DNA of 64,000 nt from Ramlibacter monticola (GCF_016722785.1 NZ_JAEQNE010000004.1:124001-188000), one strand, 5' to 3'; counted from the stretch's first letter, positions 25,201 to 33,494 are shown. The notes: generated from the letters alone by a model not told the origin. Translations and numbers: made by a program.

Positions 25201-28163
25201 TCGAGGAGCCGGCGCAGCGAAATTGGGGTCAGATTCCAATTTCCCCGCGCGCTGCTGGCAAGGCCCATGATGTTGCCGGCAAATTGGAATCTGACCCCAA
25301 TTTCGTGGAACGCCGAAGCGACGCGATCCAGATCGTCAACGCCAAGGAGCACAACCTCCAGAACCTCAGCGTCGACATCCCGCACAACAAGTTCAGCGTG
25401 ATCACGGGCGTGTCGGGCTCGGGCAAGTCGACGCTCGCGTTCGACATCCTGTTCAACGAGGGCCAGCGGCGTTACCTCGAGTCGCTCAATGCGTATGCGC
25501 GCTCCATCGTGCAGCCGGCGGGGCGGCCCGAGGTGGATGCGGTGTACGGGATTCCGCCGACGGTGGCGATCGAGCAGCGGCTGTCGCGCGGGGGCCGCAA
25601 GTCCACCGTCGGCACGACGACGGAGGTGTGGCACTTCCTGCGCCTGCTGTACGTGAAGCTGGGCGTGCAGCACTGCGTGCACGACGGCGCCGAGGTGCGC
25701 CCGCAGACGCCGGACAGCATCGTGGCGCAGATCCTGAAGCGCTACCGCGGCCAGCACGTGGGCCTGCTGGCGCCGCTGGTGATCAACCGCAAGGGCGTCT
25801 ACACCGAGCTGGCCGACTGGGCGCGGCCGCGCGGCTACACGCATCTGCGCGTCGACGGCAACTTCCTGCCGACCACGGGCTTCCCGCGCATCGACCGCTT
25901 CAAGGAACACACCATCGAGTTGCCGGTGTGCGACTTCGACGTCACGCCCGCCAACGAGGACCTGCTGCGCGAGAAGCTCGCGCTGGCGCTCGAACACGGC
26001 AAGGGCGTCGTGCACCTGCTGGCACCGCTCGACGGCCTGCGCACCGCCTTCAGCCAGGGCATGGCCACGCACGCGGGCATCGGCAAGGTGGAGGTGTTCT
26101 CGACGCTGCGCGCCTGCCCGGTGTGCAACACCAGCTACCCGGAACTGGACCCGCGCCTGTTCTCCTACAACAGCAAGCACGGCTGGTGCCCCGACTGCGT
26201 CGGCACCGGCGTGAAGCTCACGCGCGAGCAGCGCAAGGCCTTCGACGACACGCTGCTCACCGCCGAAGGCGACAAGGGGCGCGAGCAGACCTTCGCCGAG
26301 GCGGAAGTGGAGGACGTCTCCGACGAAGCCTGCCCCGCTTGCCAAGGCTCGCGCCTCAACGCGCAGGCCCGCGCGGTCCGCTTCGACGGCACCGCCATCT
26401 CCGGCATCGCCGCGCTGTCGGTGCGCGAGGTGCGCCAGTGGGTCCAGAGCCTGCAGGTGCGCGACGTGCTGAGCGCGCGCGAGCAGGGCATCGCGCGCGA
26501 CCTGATCCCGGAGATCCGGTCGCGCCTGGAGTTCCTGGAGGAGGTGGGCCTCAACTACCTCACGCTGGACCGCGGCGCGCCGACCCTCTCCGGCGGCGAG
26601 GCGCAACGCATCCGGCTCGCGGCGCAACTCGGCTCCAACCTGCAGGGCGTGTGCTACGTGCTCGACGAGCCGACCATCGGCCTGCACGCGCGCGACAACC
26701 AGATCCTGCTGGACGCCCTGCACAAGCTGGGCGACAAGGGCAACACGCTGGTGGTCGTGGAGCACGACGAGGACACGATCCGGCGCGCCGACCACATCAT
26801 CGACATCGGCCCCGGCGCCGGCAAGCGCGGCGGCCGCGTGATCGCGCAGGGCACGACGGAGGAAGTCACGCAGTCCGCGGACTCGCTCACCGGCCGCTAC
26901 CTGCTGCACGCGATGAAGCACCCGCTGAAGCCGCGGCGGCTGGTGAACGGCGAGGACTCGGGCGGCGGCGCGATCCCGGTGGCCGAATCGCCCGCCGTGA
27001 AGATCAAGGGCAAGAAGCCCCGCTCCCTGCTCGCGCAGATGGCATCGGTGCTGCCTCCCCCTTTGGGCGAGGGCGGGGCTGGGGGCGCCTCCGCACCTAC
27101 GTCCTATCTCAAGCTGAAAGGCGCCGACCTCCACAACCTCGACGATGTCGACGTCGACGTGCCGCTCAAGCGGCTCGTGGTCGTCACCGGCGTCTCCGGC
27201 TCCGGCAAGTCCACCCTCGCGCGCGACGTGCTGCTGCAGAACGTGCAGGCCGCCGTGCAGCAGCGTTCCACCAAGGCGGGCCGCGACGCCGACGATGCCG
27301 GCAAGCGCCCGAAGTGGATCGGTTGCAAGTCGCTGGACGGCTACCAGTCCGTCGACCGCGTGCTGGAGGTGGACCAGACCCCGATCGGCAAGACGCCGCG
27401 TTCCTGCCCCGCGACCTACATCGGCTTCTGGGACACGATCCGCAAGCTGTTCGCCGACACGCTGGAGGCGCGCGCCCGCGGCTACGGCCCGGGCCGATTC
27501 TCCTTCAACACCGGCGAGGGCCGCTGCCCGCTGTGCGAAGGCCAGGGCCTGCGCACCATCGGCATGAGCTTCCTGCCGGACGTGAAGGTCCCCTGCGAAG
27601 CCTGCCGCGGGGCGCGCTTCAATCCGGAGACGCTCGCCGTCACGTGGCGCGGCAAGAACATCGGCGAGGTGCTGCAGATGGAGGTGGACGAGGCGGTGGA
27701 GTTCTTCGCCGCCATGCCCAACATCAGCCATCCGCTGCAGTTGCTGCGCGACGTGGGCCTCGGCTACCTCACGCTGGGCCAGCCTTCACCCACCTTGTCC
27801 GGCGGCGAGGCGCAGCGCATCAAGCTGGTGACGGAGCTGTCCAAGGTGCGCGACGACGTCACGCGGCGCGGGCAGAAGGCGCCGCACACGCTCTACGTGC
27901 TCGACGAACCCACGGTCGGCCTGCACATGGCCGACGTGGAGAAGCTGATCCGCGTGCTGCACCGGCTGGTGGACGGCGGCCACAGCGTCGTCGTGATCGA
28001 GCACGACCTCGACGTGATCGCGGAGGCCGACTGGATCATCGACCTCGGGCCGGACGGCGGTTCGGCCGGCGGCAAGGTGGTGGCGGCGGCGCCGCCGGAG
28101 GAAGTGGTGGCCCGGGGCACGCACACCGGCAAGGTGCTGGCGCCGGTGCTGGCGCGGGCCTAG
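22239..28163 (+). CDS. uvrA: double-length excinuclease UvrA (two fused UvrA copies)
   Basis: A 1974-residue UvrA, about twice the normal ~940. Two UvrA copies lie head to tail: about 1-990 and 1027-1974. Walker A motifs are at about 33 (GPSGSGKSS), 664, 1057 and 1650 (GVSGSGKST); signature LSGGE occurs four times (about 511, 861, 1449, 1852). Zinc motifs are in both copies (CPTCGGSGYEHVEMQF, CPLCEGQGLRTIGMSF). Normal UvrA is a dimer, so this may be a covalent dimer. I recall similar long UvrA proteins in Burkholderiales, alongside an ordinary uvrA. The linker carries a 25-bp inverted repeat, and a second low-complexity insert lies at about 1595-1620. A bidirectional terminator follows. Confidence 0.93.
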   Translation: MSQGSIRIRGARQHNLKNLDLDLRTGELTVVTGPSGSGKSSLVFDTLYAEGQRRYVETFSAYARQFLERMDKPAVDRVEGVPPAIAIDQTNPVRSSRSTVGTMTELNDHLKLLFARAAQLFDRKTALQVRHDTPETIYEQLMERTRTSDPRLVVTFPVELPGGTSAEEVAQWLAASGFTRVQAEREVATPTGPRKILDVVADRFRIQGVEKVRAIEAIEVALKRGSGRVWVYAGDAEEKEVWKFSTGLHCPDSDIRYTDPVPSMFSFNSPVGACETCRGFGRVIGVDYGLVIPNDKLTLRAGAVKTFQTPAWSECQDDMLRHAESAGVPRDTPWYKLTPEQKHWVVHGAPNYREGNWNKQWYGVKRFFEYLESKAYKMHIRVLLSKYRSYTPCDACGGARLKTEPLLWRLGSKADADAVLEPSRRFLPVGVDWTREQLEALPGLSVHDLMLMPIERLRRFFDRVEPEAEAHAGAGELQALKLLFEEINTRLRYLVDVGIGYLTLDRQSRTLSGGEVQRINLTTALGTSLVNTLFVLDEPSIGLHPRDMSRITQAMQRLRDAGNTLVVVEHDPAVMLAADRIIDMGPGPGEKGGYIVFDGSVQALRKADTLTGAYLGARKHVGMGFKRAVTDATPRLVLEGARQHNLKNLAVEFPLQRLVVVTGVSGSGKSTLVQDILAPALLRHFGRATETPGLHDRVLGADHLGDVVFVDQSPIGKTARSNPVSYVGAWDAVREIFATSPLAKQRGYTAAKFSFNSGDGRCPTCGGSGYEHVEMQFLSDVYLRCPDCDGKRYRPEILEVAIERQAAGAKDPRVLNVADVLELTVSEAAALFSGDREVIRALQPIVDVGLEYVKLGQPVPTLSGGESQRLKLAGFLAQAARSSTQSRQGIATKGTLFLFDEPTTGLHFDDIAKLMRALRKLLEGGNSLIVIEHNLDVIRAADWLVDLGPEGGDGGGLLVAEGPPEEVKQHPSSHTAKALREYDGTLGVEEPAQRNWGQIPISPRAAGKAHDVAGKLESDPNFVERRSDAIQIVNAKEHNLQNLSVDIPHNKFSVITGVSGSGKSTLAFDILFNEGQRRYLESLNAYARSIVQPAGRPEVDAVYGIPPTVAIEQRLSRGGRKSTVGTTTEVWHFLRLLYVKLGVQHCVHDGAEVRPQTPDSIVAQILKRYRGQHVGLLAPLVINRKGVYTELADWARPRGYTHLRVDGNFLPTTGFPRIDRFKEHTIELPVCDFDVTPANEDLLREKLALALEHGKGVVHLLAPLDGLRTAFSQGMATHAGIGKVEVFSTLRACPVCNTSYPELDPRLFSYNSKHGWCPDCVGTGVKLTREQRKAFDDTLLTAEGDKGREQTFAEAEVEDVSDEACPACQGSRLNAQARAVRFDGTAISGIAALSVREVRQWVQSLQVRDVLSAREQGIARDLIPEIRSRLEFLEEVGLNYLTLDRGAPTLSGGEAQRIRLAAQLGSNLQGVCYVLDEPTIGLHARDNQILLDALHKLGDKGNTLVVVEHDEDTIRRADHIIDIGPGAGKRGGRVIAQGTTEEVTQSADSLTGRYLLHAMKHPLKPRRLVNGEDSGGGAIPVAESPAVKIKGKKPRSLLAQMASVLPPPLGEGGAGGASAPTSYLKLKGADLHNLDDVDVDVPLKRLVVVTGVSGSGKSTLARDVLLQNVQAAVQQRSTKAGRDADDAGKRPKWIGCKSLDGYQSVDRVLEVDQTPIGKTPRSCPATYIGFWDTIRKLFADTLEARARGYGPGRFSFNTGEGRCPLCEGQGLRTIGMSFLPDVKVPCEACRGARFNPETLAVTWRGKNIGEVLQMEVDEAVEFFAAMPNISHPLQLLRDVGLGYLTLGQPSPTLSGGEAQRIKLVTELSKVRDDVTRRGQKAPHTLYVLDEPTVGLHMADVEKLIRVLHRLVDGGHSVVVIEHDLDVIAEADWIIDLGPDGGSAGGKVVAAAPPEEVVARGTHTGKVLAPVLARA
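25218..25305. repeat. perfect 25-bp inverted repeat inserted in frame in uvrA
   Basis: The left arm (25218-25242, with ATTGGGGTCAGATTCC) and right arm (25281-25305, with GGAATCTGACCCCAAT) are exact reverse complements, separated by 38 nt. The arms resemble the dispersed GGGGTCAGA...CCAATT palindromes that I associate with REP-type elements and their tyrosine transposases in Proteobacteria. The whole element is translated (about residues 994-1023) without breaking the frame and lies exactly in the linker between the two UvrA copies. Confidence 0.85.
27052..27090. repeat. intergenic-type GC-rich repeat translated within uvrA
   Basis: A C-rich then G-rich stretch (CTCCCCCTTTGGGCGAGGG followed by CGGGGCTGGGGGC) encodes PPPLGEGGAGGASA. 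It looks like the CTCCCC...GGGGGAGGGC-type intergenic repeats of Comamonadaceae genomes rather than UvrA sequence. It lies just before the fourth nucleotide-binding domain and keeps the frame. Confidence 0.5.
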
Positions 28164-28172
28164 AGTGAAAAA

Positions 28173-28200
28173 AAAGGGCCCGCCGTGCGGCGGGCCCTTT
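28173..28200. terminator. bidirectional rho-independent terminator
   Basis: AAAGGGCCCGCCG/CGGCGGGCCCTTT has 13-bp arms with A-run on one side and T-run on the other, between convergent uvrA (stop 28163) and the outer-membrane protein gene (stop 28221). Confidence 0.93.
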
Positions 28201-28220
28201 CCTTGGGGACGACCCTTCGA

Positions 28221-28715
28221 TCAGAAGCGGTAGCCGATGCTGATCGTCACGCCGTCGACCTTGACGCCGTCCTTGTCGGCGAGGCGCATCCAGTCCAGGC
28301 CCACGTAGGTGCGCGGGTTGAAGCTGTAGTTCAGGCCCACGCCGTAGGCGAAGTCGTTGTCCTGGCCGTCGATGGGGCCGCTCAGTTCGGTGCGGGCCCA
28401 GCCCAGGCGGCCGTAGGCTTCGAGATTGCCGAAGTCGTACTTGGGCTTCAGGAACACGCCGAAGGAGTTCTTCACCTTCTGGTCGTTGTCGGAAGACGTG
28501 TTGAAGGCCAGCATGCCTTCCGCGGCGAGATACGGGTGGAAGTTGTAGCCGATGATGCCGCGCAGGGCCTGCGGGTCGGCGCTGAAGCCAAAGCCCTTCA
28601 CCGTCATGAACGAGTACCCCAGTTCCCCGTACAGCGGAGAGGTGGCGCGGGTTTGCGCCTGGGCGGTGCCGAGCACGAGCAGAGCGGCGGCGGCCGCGAT
28701 AGCGATGCGTTTCAT
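28221..28715 (-). CDS. outer membrane beta-barrel protein, OmpW/OmpA-barrel-like
   Basis: A 164-residue exported protein. The signal peptide is MKRIAIAAAAALLVLGTAQA. The mature part shows alternating amphipathic strands of a small barrel: PLYGELGYSFMTV, IIGYNFHPYLAAEGMLAFN, NSFGVFLKPKYDF, GRLGWARTEL, YGVGLNYSFNPRTYVGLDWMRL, and the terminal VTISIGYRF with the C-terminal Phe recognised by the BAM machinery. The role is unknown. I start at 28715 so that the signal peptide is N-terminal. Confidence 0.85.
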   Translation of the reverse strand: MKRIAIAAAAALLVLGTAQAQTRATSPLYGELGYSFMTVKGFGFSADPQALRGIIGYNFHPYLAAEGMLAFNTSSDNDQKVKNSFGVFLKPKYDFGNLEAYGRLGWARTELSGPIDGQDNDFAYGVGLNYSFNPRTYVGLDWMRLADKDGVKVDGVTISIGYRF

Positions 28716-28961
28716 TGTTTCCCTTGGATGACTCTTGTGTAAGGCACTCGGGTATTCCCGAGTCCCTCCAGTGTCCAACTCGACCGTTGCGCGCGTCAAT
28801 GGAAAGTGGGTAAAGACGTCTCCTGCGCGCGACGCGCCACTGCACTCGGTTGTAAGCTCAAGTGTGTGAAGCGCGGGCCTGCGCGCGCAAGCTTGTCCCG
28901 ATCAAGCAATCCGCATGCGCGCGGGCCGCGTCTTCTTCACTGGCTTCCAGGAGGTAGTGCC

Positions 28962-29501
28962 ATGAAGGGCCTGGTCCGTCCGCTTCTTCCCACCTTGTTG
29001 ACTGCCTGCCTGTCCGCCTGTGGAGGCGGCATCGGCGTCACGTTCGTCGACGACGGCGGCGGCGACGAGGAGTTCGTGGACGACCGTCCCTTCCCCAGCG
29101 GCCGCGCGGGATCGGTGACGGTGAACGCGGCCAGCGACGCGCGGCTGGTCGGTACTTATGCGAGCAGCAACGTGCGCGCCACGCACGTGTTCCGGTTCTT
29201 TCCGCTGGGCGAGTTCCCGGAGACCTGCCGCTTCCAGTTCGAAGGGCTCACCGAGCCCCGGACGAACGCGTCCATGGCGGGCGAGATCCTGTACCTGCCG
29301 GGCACGGACACCGTCCACGCGAGCTTCGTCGTGATCGACTTCCGGGAGTTCCGGGTCAACGGCAAGGCGACGCTGGACCGCGCCGGCAACGCGATCGTCT
29401 TCGACCACGCGGTGTTGAACTCGACGCAGGGAACGACGCAGACGCTCACCATCACCGGCTCGGTCCCGATGCAGAACGAGTCCAAGCCGGCGGGTTGCTG
29501 A
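28962..29501 (+). CDS. putative lipoprotein, unknown function
   Basis: A 179-residue lipoprotein with lipobox LSAC (TLLTACLSACGGG) after MKGLVRPLLP. An acidic segment (FVDDGGGDEEFVDDR) is followed by a beta-rich domain (GSVTVNAASDARLVGTYASSN, HVFRFFPLGEFPETCRF, QTLTITGSV). The SD AGGAGG at 28949-28954 fixes the ATG at 28962. No known family is apparent. It stands alone between the barrel protein and the TctC-type gene. Confidence 0.72.
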   Translation: MKGLVRPLLPTLLTACLSACGGGIGVTFVDDGGGDEEFVDDRPFPSGRAGSVTVNAASDARLVGTYASSNVRATHVFRFFPLGEFPETCRFQFEGLTEPRTNASMAGEILYLPGTDTVHASFVVIDFREFRVNGKATLDRAGNAIVFDHAVLNSTQGTTQTLTITGSVPMQNESKPAGC

Positions 29502-29661
29502 GCGTCGCGCAGGGCCGGCCTGGAAGCGGTACCCCAGGCTGGCAGCAAGGAGGACGTAGCTGAATGTCACGAAGGTTACTCGCGCGCCGCGAGCGGCCGC
29601 GAACTTCCGTCCGCGTCGGTTCCAATACGCGTCTGCCTTTTCCTCAGCTTCAGGAGACCCG

Positions 29662-30627
29662 ATGCGCCGTCGTCATCTCGTCCAACTCGCCGCCGCCAGC
29701 CTCGCCGCGGCCAGCCTGGGCGCCCACGCCCAGGCCGGCTTTCCGGCCCGGCCGATCAAGTTGCTGGTCGCCTTCCCCGCGGGCGGGCCCACCGACATCA
29801 CCATGCGCCAGCTCGCCGAGAACGCGGGCAAGGTGCTGGGCCAGCCCGTCATCATCGAGAACAAGCCCGGCGCCGGCGGCACCCTGCCCGCGCAGCAGCT
29901 GCAGTCGGCCGCGGCCGACGGCTACACGCTCGCGCAGATTCCGCTCGGCGTGTTCCGCCTGCCGTACACCACGAAGATCAGCTGGGACCCGGTCAAGGAC
30001 ATCAGCTACATCATCAACCTGACCGGCTATGCGTTCGGCATCGTGGTGCCGGTCGACAGCCCGATCAAGAACTGGAACGACTTCGTCGCGTACGCCAAGG
30101 CCAATCCGGGCAAGCTGAGCTACGGCTCGACCGGCACGCTGACCAGCCCGCACCTCACCACCGAACTGATCGCGCAGAAGCTGGGCATCCAGCTCAATCA
30201 CGTGCCCTACAAGGGCAGCGCCGAGCTGACCCAGGCCATCACCGGCGGGCACCTCATGGCCGCGGCCGATTCGACCGGCTTTGCGCCGCTGGTGCAGGCC
30301 GGCAAGCTGCGCGTGCTGAACACCTGGGGCGAGAAGCGCCTCGAGAAGTTCCCCGATGCGCCGACGCTGAAGGAGCTGGGCCTCGACATCGTGCAGAACT
30401 CGCCCTTCGGCATCGGCGCGCCGCGCGGCACGCCGCCCGAGGTGGTGAAGAAGCTGCACGACGCCTTCCGCAAGGCCATGGAGGATCCCAGCTACGTGCA
30501 GGCCCTGGGCCGCTACGACATGCTGCCGATCTACATGGATGCCGCGCAGTACACCCGCTTCGCGCAGGAGACCTTCGCGCGCGAGAAGCAGCTGATCGAA
30601 AAACTGGGGCTGGCGAAGCCGCAGTGA
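29662..30627 (+). CDS. Bug family (TctC-like) tripartite tricarboxylate transporter substrate-binding protein
   Basis: A 321-residue periplasmic binding protein of the Bug family, which is greatly expanded in Burkholderiales. The signal peptide (MRRRHLVQLAAASLAAASLGAHAQA) is followed by FPARPIKLLVAFPAGGPTDITMR, VIIENKPGAGGTLPAQQL, LNHVPYKGSAELTQAITGGHL and the C-terminal PPEVVKKLHDAFRKAM. TctA/TctB membrane partners are absent nearby. The ligand is unknown; the family binds carboxylates and amides. Confidence 0.92.
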   Translation: MRRRHLVQLAAASLAAASLGAHAQAGFPARPIKLLVAFPAGGPTDITMRQLAENAGKVLGQPVIIENKPGAGGTLPAQQLQSAAADGYTLAQIPLGVFRLPYTTKISWDPVKDISYIINLTGYAFGIVVPVDSPIKNWNDFVAYAKANPGKLSYGSTGTLTSPHLTTELIAQKLGIQLNHVPYKGSAELTQAITGGHLMAAADSTGFAPLVQAGKLRVLNTWGEKRLEKFPDAPTLKELGLDIVQNSPFGIGAPRGTPPEVVKKLHDAFRKAMEDPSYVQALGRYDMLPIYMDAAQYTRFAQETFAREKQLIEKLGLAKPQ

Positions 30628-30730
30628 CCCGGTGGCACGGGCGTCGGCTCAGTCCGACGCGCGTTGTCGGCGGCGCGGCGCTCGCCGCCTTGCCGCGCCT
30701 TGGCACCATGGCGGCGAGCGAACGCCCGCC

Positions 30731-31501
30731 ATGCCCAAGTCGCCGCACAAACCCCTGATCTGGCTGCCCGCGTGCCATCGCCACCTGGACCTCAACGATC
30801 CGGGCGGCTACAGCGTGCTCGCGGACCGCTACGCGCTCGCCGTGACGGCGCTCGGCCTGCAGCCGGTCCTGTTCCCGATGGCCGAGGCCGAGGACGTGCC
30901 CTGCCTGCTGGACTTCGTCCACGGCGTGCTGCTGACCGGCTCGCCCTCCAACGTGGAGGCCACGCACTTCGGCGCGACCGCCCTGGCCACCGACCTCCTC
31001 GACCCGCGCCGCGACAAGCTGACGATGCGCCTGGTGCGCGAGGCGCTGGAGCGCGGCGTGCCGCTGTTCGGCGTCTGCCGGGGGCTGCAGGAAATGAACG
31101 TGGCCCTCGGCGGCAGCCTGCACCAGGCCGTGCACGAACAGCCCGGCCTGCTGGACCACCGCGAACCGCCGGACGCGCCGCTGGAAGTGCAGTTCGCCGA
31201 GCGCCACGACGTGCTGCTGGAACCGGGCAGCCGGTTCGCGCATTGGGCGGGCGGGACGCGGGCGTGCGTCAACTCGCTGCACGGGCAGGGCATCAAGCGG
31301 CTGGGCGAAGGCGTGGTGGCCGAGGCGCGCGCACCCGACGGCCTGGTCGAGGGCGTGCGCGTCACCGGCGCGCCGGCCTTCGCCTACGGCGTGCAGTGGC
31401 ACCCCGAGTGGCGCCACGAGAAGCACCCCTTCTACGAACGCACGCTGCACGCCTTCGCCAGCGCCTGCCGCGAGCACATGGAGGTGCGGGAGGAAGCCTG
31501 A
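30731..31501 (+). CDS. gamma-glutamyl-gamma-aminobutyrate hydrolase-like class I glutamine amidotransferase
   Basis: A 256-residue class I amidotransferase of the PuuD type. The nucleophile Cys is in PLFGVCRGLQEMNVALGGSL; the His/Glu pair is in AYGVQWHPEWR; VLLTGSPSNVEATHF gives the substrate/oxyanion loop. PuuD splits gamma-glutamyl-GABA in putrescine breakdown, but no other puu genes are adjacent, so the substrate is inferred. I start at the ATG at 30731, because the upstream extension to 30632 is Arg-rich and unlike the family. Confidence 0.87.
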   Translation: MPKSPHKPLIWLPACHRHLDLNDPGGYSVLADRYALAVTALGLQPVLFPMAEAEDVPCLLDFVHGVLLTGSPSNVEATHFGATALATDLLDPRRDKLTMRLVREALERGVPLFGVCRGLQEMNVALGGSLHQAVHEQPGLLDHREPPDAPLEVQFAERHDVLLEPGSRFAHWAGGTRACVNSLHGQGIKRLGEGVVAEARAPDGLVEGVRVTGAPAFAYGVQWHPEWRHEKHPFYERTLHAFASACREHMEVREEA

Positions 31502-31573
31502 GGGGGGCGCTGGCGCGCTGCGGGGGGGAGACGCGGACGCCGCCGCAGCCGACCGTGGGCTGGATCCGCCCCT

Positions 31574-32821
31574 TCAGGCGTTCGCCACCGGCAGGTGCAG
31601 GACGAAGCGGCTGCCGCCCTCCGCGCTGCTCAGGAGCTCCACCGTCCATCCGAGGTGTTCGGCGACCCGCCTGACGATGGCCAGCCCGAGCCCCGTGCCC
31701 TGGATCGAACCCACCGGCCCGTGCTCGTGCCGTTCGAAGATCCGGGTCGCGATCTCCCGCGGCAGCCCGGGGCCCGTGTCCTCGACGACCAGCGCCGAGG
31801 GGTGCACCTGCACCCGCACGTCGCCCCGCTCGGTGAACTGGCACGCGTTGCGGATCAGGTTGCCCACCGCGGTGGCGACGAGTTCGGGACGCGCCCGCAC
31901 GAGCACGCCCGCGTGCTCCCCCGAAACGGCCAGCGTGACGGGCTTGCCGCTGAGGAGGGGGCGGCAGCGTTCCGCTTCGGCCTGCACGATCTGCGCGACG
32001 TCGGTGAGCGGTGCGTCCATCTGGTCCGGCGCCCGGGCGAGCAGCAGCAGGGCGGCGACGCGCGCGGAAGTCTCGGCGGCGGTGCGCCGGATCCGCTCCG
32101 CGATCTCCAACAGCTCCGGCTGCGAAGCAAGGCGCGCCTCCAGCACCTCGGCGGCGCCGAGCATCACCATCAGCGGGGTACGCAGCTCGTGGCTGACGTC
32201 GCCCGTGAAGAGTTGTTCGCGTTCGAGAAAGAGCTTCAGCCTCTGTTCGTGCTCGAAGAAGGCCCGCGCCAGCAGGCCCACTTCATCGTCCGCCGCCAGG
32301 AGCGGTGAATCCGCCCGCAGGGACTCGCGTTCCACCGCGTTCGCGAGTCGCGTGACGGGCGCGATGACGCGGCTCGCGGTGCTCAGGCCGGACAGGGCGG
32401 CCAGCGTGAGGCACAGGAGGAACGCGAGAGCGAGCGCGATCGACACGTGGTTTTCGATGAGTTCGAACTGGCTCTGGTCGTCCAGGACCGCGAATCGATG
32501 GCCTTCGCGGTCCCGGATGAGCACGTGCACGTCCCGCCCGCCGACCCGCACTTCGTGCACCCCCGGCGCCAGGTTGCGGAAAACCGGTGCCAACTGCGCT
32601 CCTTCCAGGACCACCGGGTAGCCGGGGATGGCGTGTTCCCGGCCCTTCAGGTGGTCCTCGATCAGCTTGTCGGCCGCATCCTGCAGTCGCTGGTACATGA
32701 ACTTGTCCTCGATGATCTCCAGCGCCTCGAGGGCGATCGCGCTGAAGCAGGTCCCCAGGAACAGGGCCAGCAGCACATAGGCGCCTACGATGCGGCGCCG
32801 CAGCGACCACCTACGCTTCAT
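31574..32821 (-). CDS. two-component sensor histidine kinase
   Basis: A membrane histidine kinase of 415 residues. It has two transmembrane segments (about 11-32 and 127-146), a ~95-residue periplasmic sensor, a HAMP-like linker (RVIAPVTRLANAVERES), the phosphoacceptor His211 in FTGDVSHELRTPLMVM, and ATP-binding N, G1 and G2 boxes (NLIRNACQF, VEDTGPGLPREI, GTGLGLAIVRRVAEHLG). The start overlaps the end of the response-regulator gene by 11 bp, so it is the second gene of the pair. The ligand is unknown. Confidence 0.92.
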   Translation of the reverse strand: MKRRWSLRRRIVGAYVLLALFLGTCFSAIALEALEIIEDKFMYQRLQDAADKLIEDHLKGREHAIPGYPVVLEGAQLAPVFRNLAPGVHEVRVGGRDVHVLIRDREGHRFAVLDDQSQFELIENHVSIALALAFLLCLTLAALSGLSTASRVIAPVTRLANAVERESLRADSPLLAADDEVGLLARAFFEHEQRLKLFLEREQLFTGDVSHELRTPLMVMLGAAEVLEARLASQPELLEIAERIRRTAAETSARVAALLLLARAPDQMDAPLTDVAQIVQAEAERCRPLLSGKPVTLAVSGEHAGVLVRARPELVATAVGNLIRNACQFTERGDVRVQVHPSALVVEDTGPGLPREIATRIFERHEHGPVGSIQGTGLGLAIVRRVAEHLGWTVELLSSAEGGSRFVLHLPVANA

Positions 32822-33494
32822 GCGTGGCCACCAGCCGGAAGCCCACGCCGGGAAGGGTGCGCAGCATGGGGGAAGCGAAGGGCTTGTCCAGGACCTGCCG
32901 CAACGCGTGGATGTGCGTCCGCAGCGCATCGCTGTCGGGGCGGTCGTCCCGCCAGACTTCGTGTTCGAGCTGTTCGCGGGTCACGACTTCGGGCGCCGAG
33001 CGCAGCAAGGCGAAGAGAAGCAGGTAGCCCGTGGGCGTCAGGCGCAGCAACTGCCCCGCGCGGCGCGCCTCGTGCGTGCCCGGATCGAGCTCCAGTTCGC
33101 CGAACCGCAGCACGGCGTCGGCGGCGAGGGACGGGCCCCGGCGGGCCAGCGCCTTCAGGCGCACGTCGAGTTCCACCAGGGAGAAGGGCTTGACGAGGTA
33201 GTCGTCGGCGCCGGCTTCGAATCCCGCGACCTTGTCGGGAATGGTGTCGCGCGCCGTGAGCATCAGCAGCGGGGTCCTGAGGCGCAGGGACGTGCGCAGT
33301 TCCTGGCACACCTGCAGTCCGTCCATGCCGGGCAGCATCAGGTCCAGCACGATGACGTCGTACGGGTAATCCCGAAGGAATCCCAGGCCCGCCTTGCCCG
33401 TGCGCGCGGAGTCCAGTTCGTACCCGAGCGGCTCCAGGTACTGGTGCAGGTTCGCCACGATGTCCGGGTTGTCTTCGATGACGAGAACGCGCAT
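32811..33494 (-). CDS. OmpR family response regulator
   Basis: A 227-residue response regulator. The receiver domain carries Asp51 (VIVLDLMLPG) and VKPFS with the conserved Lys at about 101. The C-terminal winged helix (about 130-225) contains LTPTGYLLLFALLRSAPEVVTREQL and RTHIHALRQVLDKP. The strong SD GGAGGAG fixes the ATG at 33494 rather than at 33521. A CTTAAC-N5-CTTAAC repeat lies 33-49 bp upstream, of the PmrA/QseB-box type, which suggests autoregulation. Confidence 0.93.
   Translation of the reverse strand: MRVLVIEDNPDIVANLHQYLEPLGYELDSARTGKAGLGFLRDYPYDVIVLDLMLPGMDGLQVCQELRTSLRLRTPLLMLTARDTIPDKVAGFEAGADDYLVKPFSLVELDVRLKALARRGPSLAADAVLRFGELELDPGTHEARRAGQLLRLTPTGYLLLFALLRSAPEVVTREQLEHEVWRDDRPDSDALRTHIHALRQVLDKPFASPMLRTLPGVGFRLVATHEA

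Noticed and set aside
21747..27731. A nearly 2000-codon open frame antisense to uvrA
   Set aside because: High GC with strong third-position bias leaves the antisense frame free of stops. The translated product is low-complexity and His/Val/Arg-rich, like other shadows here; only its last 109 codons form a separate real gene.
29564..30022. ORF with a good AAGGAGG upstream, overlapping the TctC gene
   Set aside because: It runs out of frame over the signal peptide and core of the Bug-family protein and its product is Pro/Ser/Arg-rich without domains.
31502..31573. Terminator for the amidotransferase gene
   Set aside because: The GGGGGG and GCCGCC runs between the convergent genes do not form a convincing stem with a T-run.
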